Assembly: GCA_018806985.1 (NCBI GenBank)
Contig: JADANN010000331.1
Coordinates: 686,001 to 750,000 of the forward strand
From: Angiostrongylus vasorum
Taxonomy: Eukaryota > Nematoda > Chromadorea > Rhabditida > Metastrongylidae
DNA length: 64,000 nt
Reading direction: 5' to 3'
Position 1 is the stretch's first letter, and each line of letters opens with the position of its first letter. The position numbers and the translations under genes were made by a program. The notes beneath the pieces were generated by a model, which did no database searches, was not told where the DNA came from, and worked only from the letters and a program-made list of their open reading frames with translations. Positions 33,920 to 46,945 of the stretch are shown here, piece after piece.

Positions 33920-34017
33920 CTACAAATATGAGTTTCTCCAAGGAAAGCCTAGCTCCTGTTCAGATTCACTCTACCGTTCTCGTCGTCAATTCACCTCCAG
34001 TCGAAACTCTTTCGTAA
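33920..34017 (+). CDS. Possible terminal exon of the SOD-like domain
   Basis: With acceptor GTGTGAG (phase 1) the frame encodes TNMSFSKESLAPVQIHSTVL, then VVNSPPVETLS and TAA TGA. It resembles the last SOD strands around GRTLVVHEKADDL, with the copper histidine H120 replaced by Asn. Phase and position fit, but the sequence is short and the acceptor weak. The usual GN-x-G-x-R-x-x-CGVIG end is missing. This is inference. Confidence 0.45.
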
Positions 34018-34144
34018 TGACACCGTCCCATCTATGGTCAACCTTAGGTGTAACAGTTTCGCTGCCTTATGCAAAGGAAATATTTGCCCATCGGAACTGT
34101 GAAAAATGTTCTGATTCTCCTTATTAGCTCTCTTTTTTATTTAT

Positions 34145-34320
34145 TATTATTTCCATGAGGTAGGCAGCGCAGCGGTAGTGATGCTCATCATCACGACCAC
34201 GCTTAGATTTCGCAATGGGCTCACCATGTTCATCATCCCTCAGGGATCGAGAAATTACTACCGGACTTGTCTGGGAAAATTGCACTTCTGCAATCCAAGT
34301 GAGCATGGTAACTGCGCAGT
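34145..34320 (+). repeat. R2 SINE, truncated and decayed
   Basis: Head ggcagcgcagcggtagtgatg and body fragment tccctcagggatcgag...ccggacttgtctgggaaaa. The 3' half is missing. Lies just past the last supported exon. Confidence 0.55.
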
Positions 34321-34444
34321 AGACGTGAAAGAGGGGTCGTATAAAAATAAATTCTTTTATTTTCTAGAAGAAATTCATGGCACGAATATTTTCAGGTCTC
34401 CTTTGAGTCTTTTTTACCCCGAAAACCATTTTTTCTGTTAACGT

Positions 34445-34737
34445 CGAGAAAAGGATAAAGGATAAAACTCTCGGCGGTGATAAATCCCTATGGGAAGTGC
34501 CAGGCATTTGGCTTCATCAAACATTGTTTGGAGGTGATTGAATGCATATCAGATCTTTACATTGACTCGCGGTGGCCTACCGATGTGCCAAGCCAGTGCT
34601 TCTCTCTTCCAAGACAAATCTTTTATCAATTTGCCGACCCCGGAGGGATGGAAGGCTTGCTGGGCCATGGGCGCAGGGATCGATTCCACGCGTGTCTTAG
34701 TGGCGCCTCCAACCAAACCGCCACACGCGCCCTCTAG
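34445..34737 (-). repeat. R2 tRNA-derived SINE
   Basis: Reverse copy. Its tail is a tandem repeat (ggataaaggataaaa), showing that family copies end in short repeated units. The head complement ccgccacacgcgccctc is at the right. Confidence 0.75.
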
Positions 34738-37195
34738 CCTTGATACTGATCAAAGAGTTACTGTTTTTTTTCTCACAGTCGGCTCATCATATCCAAGTCA
34801 TCGTTCATTTTAATTCTACTAGTAACTGTAGGATAAGAGAGGTCCTCTTCCGTCATCGTTTATCAGTGACCTCTCATTTCCAAGAAATTAAACACTTTTG
34901 TTTATGACTTAACATGATATATACAGCAGGGAAATGGTACTTTTAACGGATTTCTATAGGTCTAGTTAGAGTTCAGATTTGGCATACATGCCAAATGGGC
35001 AGAAAATTCCTTAATTGTCTTTTTTTGGATTTAAACAAATGTTTGCAAGAGCTTTTTTCATTGGCTTTAGATCCCCACTCAAGCATACTGTCACGAAGGT
35101 TGCATGCTTGCAACAGATTAGTGCTTTACATTTACTTCGAACAGTGCTAGGTGTAATTCTATCTAATCCTGAAGCTATATCCCTAATCATACCCTTGATG
35201 ACCGGTTAAGCTCCAGAAGAAAGATTTTCTGTTAATCTCTTCTCACCGGTATGTTGGAGTGTGATGGTTAGGCTTTTAACGGTACATGATTGAAAATGAA
35301 TTTTTCGTTCACGAATTTCGCTTTGTCTTAGGAGCTAGTGTCATCTTTGTTTGACAAGTCTAATAAATGAACATTATATTTACATAGCTCTCAAAAGCAG
35401 ATCTTCAGACACCCTTAGTTCTGTTCTTAATATCGCTTCACTTTTCTGGTAGCTACTCTCTGTAGACACTACTGCAATGTTCTTATTGACTATTGTACAA
35501 GATATCTACATTGTTGTCTTATCAAGTCCTTTTCGGCAACTCCTAGTTGATGCTAGAAATAAAAAACGGCTTTTTCGTCAAAAATTTGCGTTAGATTCTA
35601 GTCTTAGAGTCTTTGGTTAAGAATTCAGAACTTATATTACGATAAAAAAGTATGTAGAAGGTTTTTGCCATCATTGTTTGCTTTGCTGATTCTTTCTCAC
35701 GAATGGATAAGCTAGCGCTTTGTGTTTCTCAAGAATAGAAACCTACAGATGCTTTTTAAACTACCAGGTTTTTTATTAAAATATAGTTGTTTCACTTGTA
35801 AGGTCTTAAATTTTCCTTTATTTCTCAGACTCTCCACTGCTGAGTACTCGTTACACGCGCAGAATGAGCCACCGCTAGCATGTGGTACTATAGGTCTGAC
35901 TGCCTTCAACTGAAAACTAGTGCTCTTCTTCTCTAATTCCTTTGATGTTTGTTTTGTATATATGTTTTTTGCATTTTTTGACATTGTCTACTCGTTTTTT
36001 TATTTTAACGATTTTGACTCTGGTCTTTAACAAACTTAATTGTTCGCCCATCCATCCAATTATTGAACCCATATTATAGCACGTTTCATTTGAACTCTCA
36101 CCGGGGATGACCTAGGTTCACAATTTGACAATTTCACTGTAAGTCTTTCACTTCAGTCAAAATCACTTCAATCATCGACTCCCATAATCTTCTGTGAGTT
36201 GTTGGTTCTCCTGTTTTTGATGAGTTGCAGTTTCTCTCTGATCGGCTAAGAAGTGAGATGTGTCGTCCGAATTTCTTTCAAGGTGAACGATAGGAACTCA
36301 TTTTGAACCGGCAATGAAGTCATTTTATTATTATTATAATAAAAGAAAGAGCTACCAGAGCTAAGAGCACTGTTTTGTTTATTCACTTCTCACACTGAGC
36401 TCTAAAGATTATCTCTTTTAAAAAAAATGCTTGATGTGCATTTGTCATTCTCTCCGTCGTTAGTAAAAGTTCTTACTTGGCTTACTGCCACTAAACTTCA
36501 TTTTTGAAATTTCATAGTGATTCAAGTAATTTTTTCCTCGTTTTATTGTTCGTTGTTTAATGCCGGAATAAAATGTCCTTTTAAATCCTGTATTCATCCA
36601 CAAATGATTACGGATTGCTAATGATAACCATGGTCAAATATGCAAATAGGAATCGCAATGATACATATACCTTGGTTCGACTTCGCTGAACCCCCCAGGT
36701 TGAACATGTCTCTCTTTGTTTTGCGCTCGAGAAATTGCTTGCATACTGGTCAAGGCAGGACTCCTTCCGATCCAGAAAAGCTAGCAACCGCCTATACTGA
36801 AGACCTGGAAATCTCATAGCACGGCTATCCCAGAATTCCAGTTCAACTGTATTCGAGCAGTATTCAACTACATTCCTAACGAATCTGACAATCTTCATGC
36901 AGCATCAGAATGCGCATGCGAGAAGTCCGTAGAGAATTTAGAAAGCCCGTTAGGGTCCGCAAAGTTCTCCAAAATGAAAGCAAAATAGAGTGCCTCAATG
37001 CTGCTATTTCGATTTGATTTCTTTAGAATAAAGTAACCAAAAGAAGTTGCTTTCCAGTACGATTGGAATTTGGTGTCCGGTTTTCTTTTCAGGTAATGAA
37101 AATTTTTTGGTTGGTTAGATTGCAATTAGCTTGACCTTCACAGTTTCTGAAAAATGAAAAAATTTGGCTAAGCGTCGTCTTTTGTAGATAAATAA
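34738..37195. other. Gene-free AT-rich stretch
   Basis: No domain, splice-supported exon or repeat family assigned. The two adjacent - strand frames at 36.6-37.1 kb have no motif that I recognise. Confidence 0.4.
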
Positions 37196-37499
37196 ATAGC
37201 ATAGTAACAACATGGTGTTTCTTATCAAGAGAGCAATGATTCATTGATCAGTGCTCAGGTTAACAGAATGTCGGTCCTGAGAATTACTACGAAATGAACC
37301 TGCTTCCATTATGTGCCTCAAAAGTGTACTTCACATTTATATGCTTGTTACTGGAAAGATAGAAAAAAACTACGGTATAGCTGTCTCAGCTTCTAAGAAG
37401 GAAAAACGATTTTGATGAGAAGAGCAAATTCTACTGTTTTTCACTGAGAATAGGCTATTTGCCGAAGCAATGTACAATGGCATAGTAGTAATAATAATG

Positions 37500-37765
37500 C
37501 CTTCGACGTTGATCAATCCCTGTGGGATGCGCCATGCATTCGCCTTCACTAAGCAACGTTGAAGGTGACTGAGTGCATATCTGGCTTATACAATGACTCG
37601 CAGTGGCCTACCGATGTATCGAGCCAGTGCTGCTATCCTCCCAAACAAGTATGCTACCAATTGGCCACCCCAGAGGGATGGAAGGCTTAGTGAGCTTGGG
37701 GCGCAGCCATCGATCCCATTTGTATTGCTCTGCACCCCGACCACTGTGCTACACACGCCCTATGT
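37500..37765 (-). repeat. R2 tRNA-derived SINE
   Basis: Reverse copy from gttgatcaatccctgtggg to the head complement actgtgctacacacgccc. In the gene-free right part of the window. Confidence 0.75.
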
Positions 37766-39214
37766 ACTTAGAATGGTACATATCGATAATACTCTTAGTT
37801 TCGGGAGGCTGCATGCAAAAATTTGCTGGCGTAGTTTTCACGAACGCCGCAGTCCACTACCAACACTTCCACATGGAAGTGGAATTCCAGTAATTTCGTT
37901 AACAATATGGAACCGTTATCGAACACTCTTTAACCACTTGCTGTCATTTCCAAGCAGTTCTATGTTAGAAGCTCAAAAATGACAAAGTATTCACTCTGGC
38001 ATAACAATGAGTTCGCTAAATAGGAATTCCTAATGAGAGTCAATCACAAGCTTGAAGTTACGGCGTCAATATTCGAGGGTGAGGACATTGTAGCTACCTC
38101 AATGACCACACACCTATTCTGTCTTTTCGAAACAATTGTGTACGGCCTTCACATAATTCTGTAATCGTATCAGCTCTCGCAATGCTTACAACTTTCCACA
38201 AACCAACCATTTTATTTCGTTTCGTGTTTGCCACTTTCAGTTATATTTCGTTTTCTACTTGAAGTCTCGTAACGTTCTCAAACCTCTCTTCATTCAGGAA
38301 TGCAACCGTGTCTTTTTAGGGCTCACTCAGCAGTTTATACACTTCAAAAACGCCATATTATTACTCCGAAAAACTAGATCATATTGTGCAGGTTTACCTG
38401 GCACGATAGAAAAGGTTGGAAGTTTATTGGTGCCTTCTCATGCTACTCGATGGATAAAGAGCTTACCAGTGATAAAGATGAACGACATAATTATTCACTA
38501 GAGAATAATTAAACAGCTAATGATGTCTCGCAGCTTGTCACCCTTAAAAATACTTAGGGTAATATGATCGCTCCCCTTTCGCAAATTGTACTTCACCCTT
38601 CATATTCTCCATCTGTTCTGTTCCTCTACAATTGCACTACATAGTGGTGATCTTTTTTTGTTCACTTGTAAAAAAAATATCGCTCAGTATAAAAGTGGAG
38701 TCTTACTTTATGAATCTCTCATAACGATGGCGAAAGCACTTCAAAATTCCTTATAGAAACAAATCCGCATTATGTGCAAAATCTACGTGGCGTCTCAACT
38801 AGTTGTTAATTATTAGATTAATCAAAAGAATCGCTATTGTTCTGGAAGTATCTCAGTCACAAAGAAGCAAAGCTGTCTCCGATCTACAAAGGCAAGCTTA
38901 TTTTTGTATGTGATGAGAACTTGTGAATCTCTTGACAATAGGGTCTCGACATTAAAGTGAGAGCACCGTTATGACATCAATCAATGGGAAAGATGACAGT
39001 AGATCTCCTCGAACCACTGCCAAAATCACACATGGGCTGAACCGACTCTGTGAATGACCGTTCGAAGGCAGCGAAACCAACTTAGTGTAAGGGTGCGTTC
39101 CGCATAGGGAGAATGGACGATCTGAGATTCTAAGCAGCATGAAATGCCACGATATTAGGCGCTTCTTATAATCAGCCTTGGTATTAATGTATCACCTTCA
39201 TTTGCTGCGTATTA
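37766..39214. other. Unassigned stretch
   Basis: No domain or repeat recognised. An 80-codon + strand frame at 38259-38501 has no motif or codon signal that I would trust. Confidence 0.35.
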
Positions 39215-39690
39215 TTTTTTTCATGGAATGGTGTTATGTGGAAAGCAACCGCAATGATGCCGAGACATTTTTACAGACCCCAGGCTAGATTCAAACCCAC
39301 GATTACACATTTGAGGGCCCATGTGTTACTCATTGGACCACTGAAACCCTTACTTTGCTTTTCTCTCAGCCAGTTTTTCTATCCTAAAAAAGAAGTAAAA
39401 AGGCAACTTATAAAAGGGTTGTGGTGATTTCTACTACAGCCTCAGCTTAACTAGGTTCAGTGCTTATTTGTGCTCCCTAGATTATTATCGCTAATGATTG
39501 ACTACAAATTGCACCGTTTGGGTAGAAAACTGGGTGAGATAAAGGCAAGGCAAAGGCATCGGTGGTGCAGTGAGTAGTAGATGAGCAGCACCTGAAAAAA
39601 GGTAATCGTGGGTTCGAGTCCAGCAAGGTGTTCTGAGTTTCGCAAGCTTCTTAGCATCATTGTCATGCTTCGCATTATCGATAGCAAATT
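39215..39690. repeat. R3 family: - copy then + copy with tRNA-like heads
   Basis: The - copy (about 39.22-39.36 kb) has a tRNA-like head on its own strand (gggtttcagtggtccaatg, later gtgggtttgaatc). The + copy carries the long R3 head, then a tRNA-like block ggtggtgcagtgagtag ... gtgggttcgagtcc and the tail cttcttagcatcattgtcat. Confidence 0.6.
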
Positions 39691-39719
39691 AATGCATGTT
39701 TTTTTCGTTGTTTTGGACG

Positions 39720-42700
39720 GTACGCCTTAGCTAGTTGTACGATCCTCAGCATAATTTCCATTCGTTTCTCTCTCTCGCATTCGTCGTCCATGGTGGTCGT
39801 CTGTTTCGTACACAGTGACGTCCATGAGCACCATTCAATAGTCCTGAAATCGTTTCCATCTGTAAGTGCAAATAGTCGACGTTACCCACGAACATGTCTG
39901 CTCATCACTTGGGTGGTCTTCTAAGAAGACGCTTGCATTCTCATAGAGTTCACTCAACTTTTTTTTCGCCCATCTGTCGTCTACATTTCTCGTTAAATGA
40001 ATGGCCCTTCAATGCTTTGCTATCGACGTGTGTTATCCTTAATCTCGAAAATGGGACAAATTTAAAATATCAGAGCTTTGTTTTGTGGCTAGGCGCCGTG
40101 TGTGTAGGTTCTATTACAGAAGACATTCGTTCAAGCACATTGTGGGTGGTCTGCAGTATTCTTGACGTATTTGAATTATTGGCACGTGTCTCTGATGCAT
40201 TACAAAGCATACACTGGGATTATTGTTGAATCGGGAAGGTGGGCACAGAGTTTTGGGTTCGTTGGTTGCTCAATGGCTTCTTTAAGTGACTCGAATGCAA
40301 CCTATGATGTTCTCTTTCCTTTGTCTAATTCCTCCTCCATGTTGCCCCTTGTTAATTGAACGTCCGAGGCGCACATAAAATGTAGCCTTTATAATCAGGG
40401 AACCATTCATTTCCATTTGCTTTCCTTTGCAAAATGAATTCTTCATGAACTGAATTTCTTTCTATTTATGCGCTGTCCAATCCATTTTCCCGCTTCGATG
40501 AGCTCATTGAGCATCGAAACCAAAACTTGGTAGAAATTTCCATCAATCCTCTTCTCGTTCCAATACAATGAATTCATTATCCACTGCGGTACGGCAGTAG
40601 ACAACTTTGGAGATACTATGTTGCCTTGATGAACCCCCCTTTTCCTACGAGTAGGGCAAGTGATCGATGGAAAATCTGTATTTCTGCAGTCTATTTCCGA
40701 TAGCAGTCTGATAGGGTTTCCATGTAAGAAGGGTCCACTCCTTTGTCGATGAACGCTGACAAAATTGTGTTCCTCACAACGCTGTCAAACGCAGGACAAG
40801 GAGCAGATGGCACTCCTGAGAGGCTTCTATGGCCCAAGATGTGGTTTGGATATGGTGCTTGCAAAGAATTGCCATCGGAATCCTGCTTGCTAAACTCGCT
40901 TTGCTTCATCCAACATTTTTCCATATGCGCAAAACGATAGTCTTCGTAAACAGCTTGTAGAGTATAGTCAATGAAAATTTAGGACGGTATTTACAAAAAT
41001 CTTTGATAACCCTTCTTGGGTGAGCTGACCTGCCCGACGTCCTCCACTGGCTTAGAATTTCTTCTCTTTGAAGTATGGGTTGCGACAAGTTCTCGCAGTC
41101 TGTAACTCCAGTCCTAAGGGAATCGCCGCTGATGTTATCAGATCCTGCAGCTGTGTCTCGCTTCATGCTTTAGAATCGCGAACGGTTTTTTCTCCAGCAG
41201 GGATTTCGGGGGTTTCTAGATGAGGATATGGGAGCGAAAAGGATTGGTATAGAAACTTTCCGTTACCAATTCCACATCATAGTGATAAACGTATCCTCAT
41301 TTATTATGAGTGATAGCGGAATAATATATTCGCGCGAATCACCACGACACTTTCCTAGAGTAAAGCGTTTTTGAACTGCTTCCAACAATTTTTCCTTCCT
41401 GTACCAATGTAAATCGTACTTCAACAATCTTTCGCGATCAGAATTCATTACCAGCTTTGTTAGCTGAGCTGCAAAAAAGGCAAGCTTCAGTTTTTCCTTT
41501 TTTAGAGGTACTCCTTAGAGATAATCGAGAGCAGGCTGAGTTCTCATTCAAGGAACTGAGGCGAGCTCGGTTCAAGTTTTAAGTCTTTCGACAAGCATTC
41601 TGTATTCCTTGGTTGGGTGATCCTTCGTCTGCCATCCATGTGATAAAAAGATTTTATTGAGAACATCCTTGTCATACACAATTTGTATCTTCTTGAACGA
41701 TGACAGCTTAATAACAGCTCTTTTTTCAGCTTATGGCAGAATCGAATTTTTGGCACGAAGAAGGCGGTGATCAGATCCTGTACAAAATCTAGTAGTAGTG
41801 AGCTGTCAAAAAAGGCATTACTTTCTGTTTGCAAGAATATGATTGATCACCGCACTAGTCGTACAATTAGAAAGCTACCATGTTCAACGGCGATTTCCTG
41901 TCCCTCTAAAAAACGAAGTCCAACGAAAAAGACGTGCTGCGTTCTACAATACGGTTTCAGTTCTCATTCCCTTTTGATGTTCCGAGTTCCTCTACCCTGT
42001 TTTCACTTTCGTTAGCGTTTCTTATCCGGTAGTGATGTTGCCGACTTTCTTCAACTGGTTGTAGAACTCATCTAATTTGCTCTCATCACCTTTCTTTATA
42101 AGCTGATGAGCAACAGTTGATGATACTGACTTTTTTGACGCGGAGTTTAGAGGCGATGAATGTTTAAACGAGGTCATAGCATTTCGTTTGAGGTGGCTTG
42201 ACAAAAAGTAATGGGTGTACGACAGAGTCAGTAATACTACGGAACGGTGATCTTCAAAAATGACAAGGAATCCGTCATCTAATTTACGTATGTCGGTCTA
42301 TCTGCATATCGGGTGGTAGTTGCGGAGATCCTTTCGGTAGCTCTTCTTGGGCAGGATGACTGTGCGCACTGGTTCGGAATATTCTCCTTCTGATGGCAAG
42401 GTTTCATGTGGGTTGTGAAAAGTGCTTAAAATCTGAGGCCACCATCTCTGAGGAAACCTGTGGTGATATTATCGGGTCTTGAGCTGTACCTCTCTTCATG
42501 CTTTCTATTGCAACTTGAACAGCATAGCACAAAATGCTAGGTGGCTTTTTCTAAAGCGCAAATTTTGGGGTCTCAGACAAAGATTGTAAAGCGAAAAAGA
42601 TTGATACAGAACCTTCCCGTTATCAGTTTCATATATTGGCGAGAACTCGTGATAGCCCCGTCGTCATCACGTAGGGGGGACAGCGAACAATATAATCTCA

Positions 42701-43620
42701 AAGATCACGATAGGACTTCTGCAGACTTGATCATTGTTGAGCTGCTTGCAATAACACTTACTGTTTGTGTTTATTTGAATTCTCCTATAAAGATCTTTTA
42801 GAGCTGGAATTTATTATCATCCCTGTTAGGTGTGTTGCAGTAGGATCAACCTCCAGTTTCCTTCTCTTCTCCAACAGCTCCTGAATGGTAACGGGGATGC
42901 CGCCCGAATTTCTTATTTGAAAAGCTAAAGAGAGTTCGGAACAAGTTTTAAGTCCTTCGTCAAACACCTGTCTTTATCTTCGTTTTCTTTAATCTGTTAG
43001 TCAACTTTGGATAGGATATTGCCCAGAATGTTGTTTTTCATATGCAGCCACTTTTTTCTTCGTGGTCTGTGAGATGAAATCTTTTTCAAGCTTACAAACC
43101 TAAACTTCGCGCCATTAATGCGGTAACTCGACCCAGTACAGAATCAGAGGACCATCGGTGTGTCGAAGAAGTACCATTTCTTGTTCATGAGAATATGCTC
43201 GATCTACTACTTGTGCCGTTAAGTGACTCCCATCTTTATCGGTTACTTTCTCCCTTCTCGATAAATGAATTCCCATGGAACAGACGTGTTGCGGGCAAGA
43301 GTCGCAACAAACTGTTTCAACTTCTATTTCGTTTTCGCATACCGATTTTCGTTTCCTGTCATCAGCCATACAAGTTGGTGAGTAGGTGGTTGATGATACC
43401 GGCTTTTTTTTTGACGAGCAAATTGAAGACGAAGAATGGCCAATTGCGGAGACAGGGTTTTGCACGAGGTGGCTAGATGGGAAATAGATGTGTACGACAA
43501 AGCCAACTCCTCCGATATTTCGTAAGGCAGATTTCCTTCCACAAATGACGGAAGTGCCGACATCTAACTGACGTTGGTCGGTCTTCCTGCTTTTCTTCTC
43601 TTGTACGGCGATCACACGGA
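39720..43620 (-). mobile_element. Near full-length but decayed RTE-clade LINE
   Basis: On the - strand the order is APE endonuclease at 43.62-43.12 kb, then linker, RT and C-terminus. The APE part starts MIAVQEKKSRKTDQRQLDVG, with GGVGFVVH; it corresponds to the usual IALQETK start with Thr replaced. The pre-RT linker is at 42.96-42.79 and 41.83-41.54 kb. RT is at 41.17-40.69 kb (MKRDTAAGSDNISGD, later CPAFDSVVRNTILSAF, corresponding to the YEKAFDSV motif). The degraded C-terminal region runs to about 39.9 kb. Multiple stops and frameshifts show it is dead. The 39.9-40.36 kb part parallels the tail at 62.6-62.9 kb. Confidence 0.72.
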
Positions 43621-43837
43621 ATTTTGATGGGATCAGCGGCTCAAGGAGAGCGTAAAAGTCGGCTTCTGAAAAGTCTGTTCCGGCTTCCTAAGTGCATAGC
43701 AAGGCTTGGCGTGGGTGTGTTCGTTTTGTCCGAATCCAATGACATTTTGTGCAATCTGAGATTTTATGGCCTCTCACTGGTTGCATCGCCCCACGTCGTT
43801 GTCGGAAGCGCACAGTGTGCCCTGTACTAAGGCCGGG

Positions 43838-44155
43838 AAATTGCTGGTTTAGCCAATGTAGTTTCGTGGAGTCCCGCTGTCGGCCTGGCCAAAGCTTTCC
43901 TCAGCTCATCACTACCTTGGACAGTTGCCGTCGTTCAGGATTAGGGAAGAGATTTTTCCACCAACCAGCTTGATACCACGACTCTGGCGAATTCTGGTAT
44001 TGGATTACTCTTAGTTTGGCCTTCTGGATGGAAATGTCAGACTTTTTCTTAGCTTGCCAGACTCTGGTTGGGGATGAACTTTTCGCTGTACAACGCAGTC
44101 CGAAATCCAGGAGGACCTTCCAGCTTTAATAATGCGATAAAACATTGGGAGGAGA
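43838..44155 (-). repeat. R1 repeat, diverged
   Basis: Reverse copy recognised by gtcggcctggccaaagc, gataccacgactctgg and the final cattgggaggag. Adjoins the 5' end of the minus-strand RTE element. Confidence 0.65.
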
Positions 44156-46754
44156 CAATGTGGGATACCACAACAGAATTTAAAAGGGTTGGAGGTTTAT
44201 GAAAGGAAACATATGAGAGGAATCGCAGCTATTTTGAAGTACTTTTTTAAGCTTTATATTTAAACGCACAGCTCTTTGATTTTTTTCCTAAAAAAAATTT
44301 AAATACGGCGGCTGCGAAATTGCTGGTCAGGAAAAGCCATCGCCGAATACAAGTAAAAGTATACACCTATGTCCGCCTGACTTTCGTTTTTAGTTAACAA
44401 TCAGATCACCACTGGAATCTGCGAAAAAAGACATAAGGTACAAGTTTGCTGACATCCCTTTTAAAAAAAACAAAGTTACTTTTTACGACGAATTGATTTC
44501 AAGTAGATGAGCAATCCCATTGTCATTCGCAGAGTTCTTATTGCTTGTTCACTTGCACTGATTCCCTTACATAGTTTTGTTTTCACACAACGTTTTCCGC
44601 TTTTTTGAATGATTTTACACTTTGTAAAAAACTCTCTTCTCAGACAGATACCATATGAAAGATCTGATACGACAGGTCCCGTTGTGAGTGTACTTAGCCT
44701 CCCTCCAAGTGCCGACAAGGCGAGCAACATGACGCATTGCTAGTGATTGGTATTGTTATCTGATTTGATGAGTTTAATCGAGCTTGAAAAGGCCCGTCCA
44801 CAGATGAGCTAGCTATATGTCCCTTGGGAATCGTGCACAACTCAACAAACAACTTGCTTTTTTTCACTGATAACCCATTTCCACTTCTGCAACCTTCTTC
44901 CACTCTAAGTGTTCGTCGTCAAGGTGTGTAGAATTTAGGGTAGACTTGGCGAAGACAGAAAAGGACGTCACCACGGCGACGCTGCCAAATCTGTCAACTT
45001 TTCATCTTATTCTTTTTTCGGTACATTGCCAAAACTGGCGGTACTTCCGTTCATAGAATTTGGATGCCTTCAGAAAATAATTCTTGTTCATGTCTCGATT
45101 TTTCTAACCATCCTTCCACAAGTACTTTTAGAATTTTAGTGAGTGATTCTTTCAGGCTTTTTTTTAAGAAAAATTTCAACTAATGAAAACTCCATTTCTT
45201 AAAAAATTTCACAGACACTTCCTAACTGTTCATGGACACTTCTTGTTGTTGAAAAAGAAGTTTTTGAAAATAAAGTTCGTAGAGAAATTTTTGCTGCGGA
45301 TAAATATTTTTGAAGAGATAAATTTTTTAAGAAAATGAAAAAATATGTCTGCCAGTTTTGAAAAATTTAGAAACAAAAGACATTTTTGCACATATCAAGA
45401 TTCTATTGTTCCTACATTTTTTAACATAATGGCATTTTAATAATATTAATAGAACAAATAAGATCTAAATTGTCATTAATAGCATTTTATTATGGCTAAT
45501 AATATAACTTTTGGGTGGTAAACGTAGTAAAGTTACTGGTGATGATGATGACAGGAGAGGATTCATTCCCTAGAAGGACAACAAAGCTACAAAAAGGGCA
45601 CTACGATTGTTTCTAAAAAGCTCAGTAAGGAAAAAAAGGAATGTCACGAATCGCAAACGCTCTGAATTCAAAAAAAGCTAGTTGTTAGGTGGCAAACCTT
45701 TTTTTCGATTCAAATGGCTAGACGACCAGTTGCCCTCCCTAAAAGAAAGTTTGCCTAATCAAAACAATCAAAAGATCCCAGTGAAATGTAAATTGGTGCT
45801 TTCGCGTAGTATTCACATAAAAGCCCTTCCAAATAGCCTAGTAAGTAAGCATCCGATTCTTATAAAGAATCGGAAGTGGCTTACTTCCGATTTGAACCAC
45901 GCTAACTCAAGCGCCGACAAGCTAAACTAAGTGGCTTGCTTAGTTCATATCGAGACCCTATGTTCTTCTACATTCGTCACTATACTACAACTGAATACTA
46001 CTAAGGTCTTATAACGTTGTTGATTGGCGATCTAGAGATTTCGGAATCGCCATAATGGCTTCTTTTTTATTTTGCTAAAGTTCTCTGCACTTTTATTTAG
46101 AGCATTAGGGCGAAGAAATGGCTTGTGTAGCGTGGGCTTATCTGGTTGGTTCCCTAAAAAAAACACCAATATGGTGCCAGTGGGTATCCGCTAGGCATAA
46201 ATAGTGACATTAAAGAAATAATTGCTACCCGCCTGAACTATTCAATAACAAATGGAATCATGTGCGACAAAGGGAGTGTTAATACTTATAAAAGCTCTTA
46301 TTATGCTTTTATAAGACGAAGTTATAGAACACAGCAAAAATAAGGAAACTAATAAATAAATCGATATAAGTAACAAAAAATATTCTGGTATTTTCAAAGT
46401 TTCGGTTGTAAAAAGGTGATTTTGACGAGAAAAATTATAAAAAACGTTACGTTGTTTTATTTAGGACTAAAAATAAATTTTAATTAAATGAAAAGTAACA
46501 ATATTGTTTTACCCTGCCTTTTCTTCTTTGCCGGGCTTAGACACGGTATGTGAGAGAATACGGTACACGAGAGACCTATTATAACGCACCGTTTATATGC
46601 GAAAGAGAACCGTAAAAAAGTCTTTTAATACTGAGTCTAAGCACCATAATTTGAAAGCATTTGCAACAAGGACTTCTTCAAAATAGCTCAACTTTAAAGC
46701 CGCCAAAGCTTCCGAATTATTTTTTCAGCGCCACACAGTTTGCATTCGGTACAG
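44156..46754. other. Unassigned AT-rich stretch
   Basis: Between two R1 copies. It is AT-rich with homopolymer runs. A short near-palindrome occurs at about 45.85-45.89 kb (gattcttataaagaatc). No gene is supported. Confidence 0.4.
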
Positions 46755-46945
46755 TTGTCCTGTCCCTTTGATCCACAAGGGCTGCGACTGCTTGTGGTGT
46801 TGAAGGCCTGGGGTAGACTTTAGCCAGGCTGACCTCGGGATTCCAAGGAACCACAATGGCTTAACCAGCAGATTTCCAAAAAATAGAGATTATGCTAGGG
46901 CCTGCACAACCAGCGAGCACGAGCCATTAAAGCATCAACTAAGTA
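46755..46945 (+). repeat. R1 repeat, 3' half only
   Basis: Starts within the unit at ccctttgatccacaaggg and runs to the end (gcacgagccattaaagc). The 5' half is missing, consistent with 5' truncation during retrotransposition. Directly left of a Penelope-like element. Confidence 0.7.

Larger units (their letters stand above)
4742..34017 (+). other. Gene span: multidomain secreted TIL/thyroglobulin/WAP protein with SOD-like tail
   Basis: This entry groups the exons listed separately below. Domain order is EB/lustrin-like module, thyroglobulin type-1, WAP-like, six TIL domains, then a Cu/Zn-SOD-like fold. Exons were recognised by cysteine spacing and joined only where an AG acceptor and GT donor give compatible phases; most joints agree. 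TIL domains are ten-cysteine folds known from serine-protease inhibitors, and thyroglobulin-1 and WAP modules also occur in protease inhibitors, so an extracellular inhibitor or matrix role is inferred. All introns are on the + strand and are full of mobile elements, giving a locus of at least 29 kb for roughly 700-750 codons. No start codon, signal peptide or promoter was identified upstream of 4742. Three joints break frame. I do not recognise a named orthologue. Confidence 0.8.

Noticed and set aside
36608..37125. Two adjacent minus-strand frames (96 and 76 codons)
   Set aside because: No domain, motif or supporting splice sites; composition looks like chance frames.
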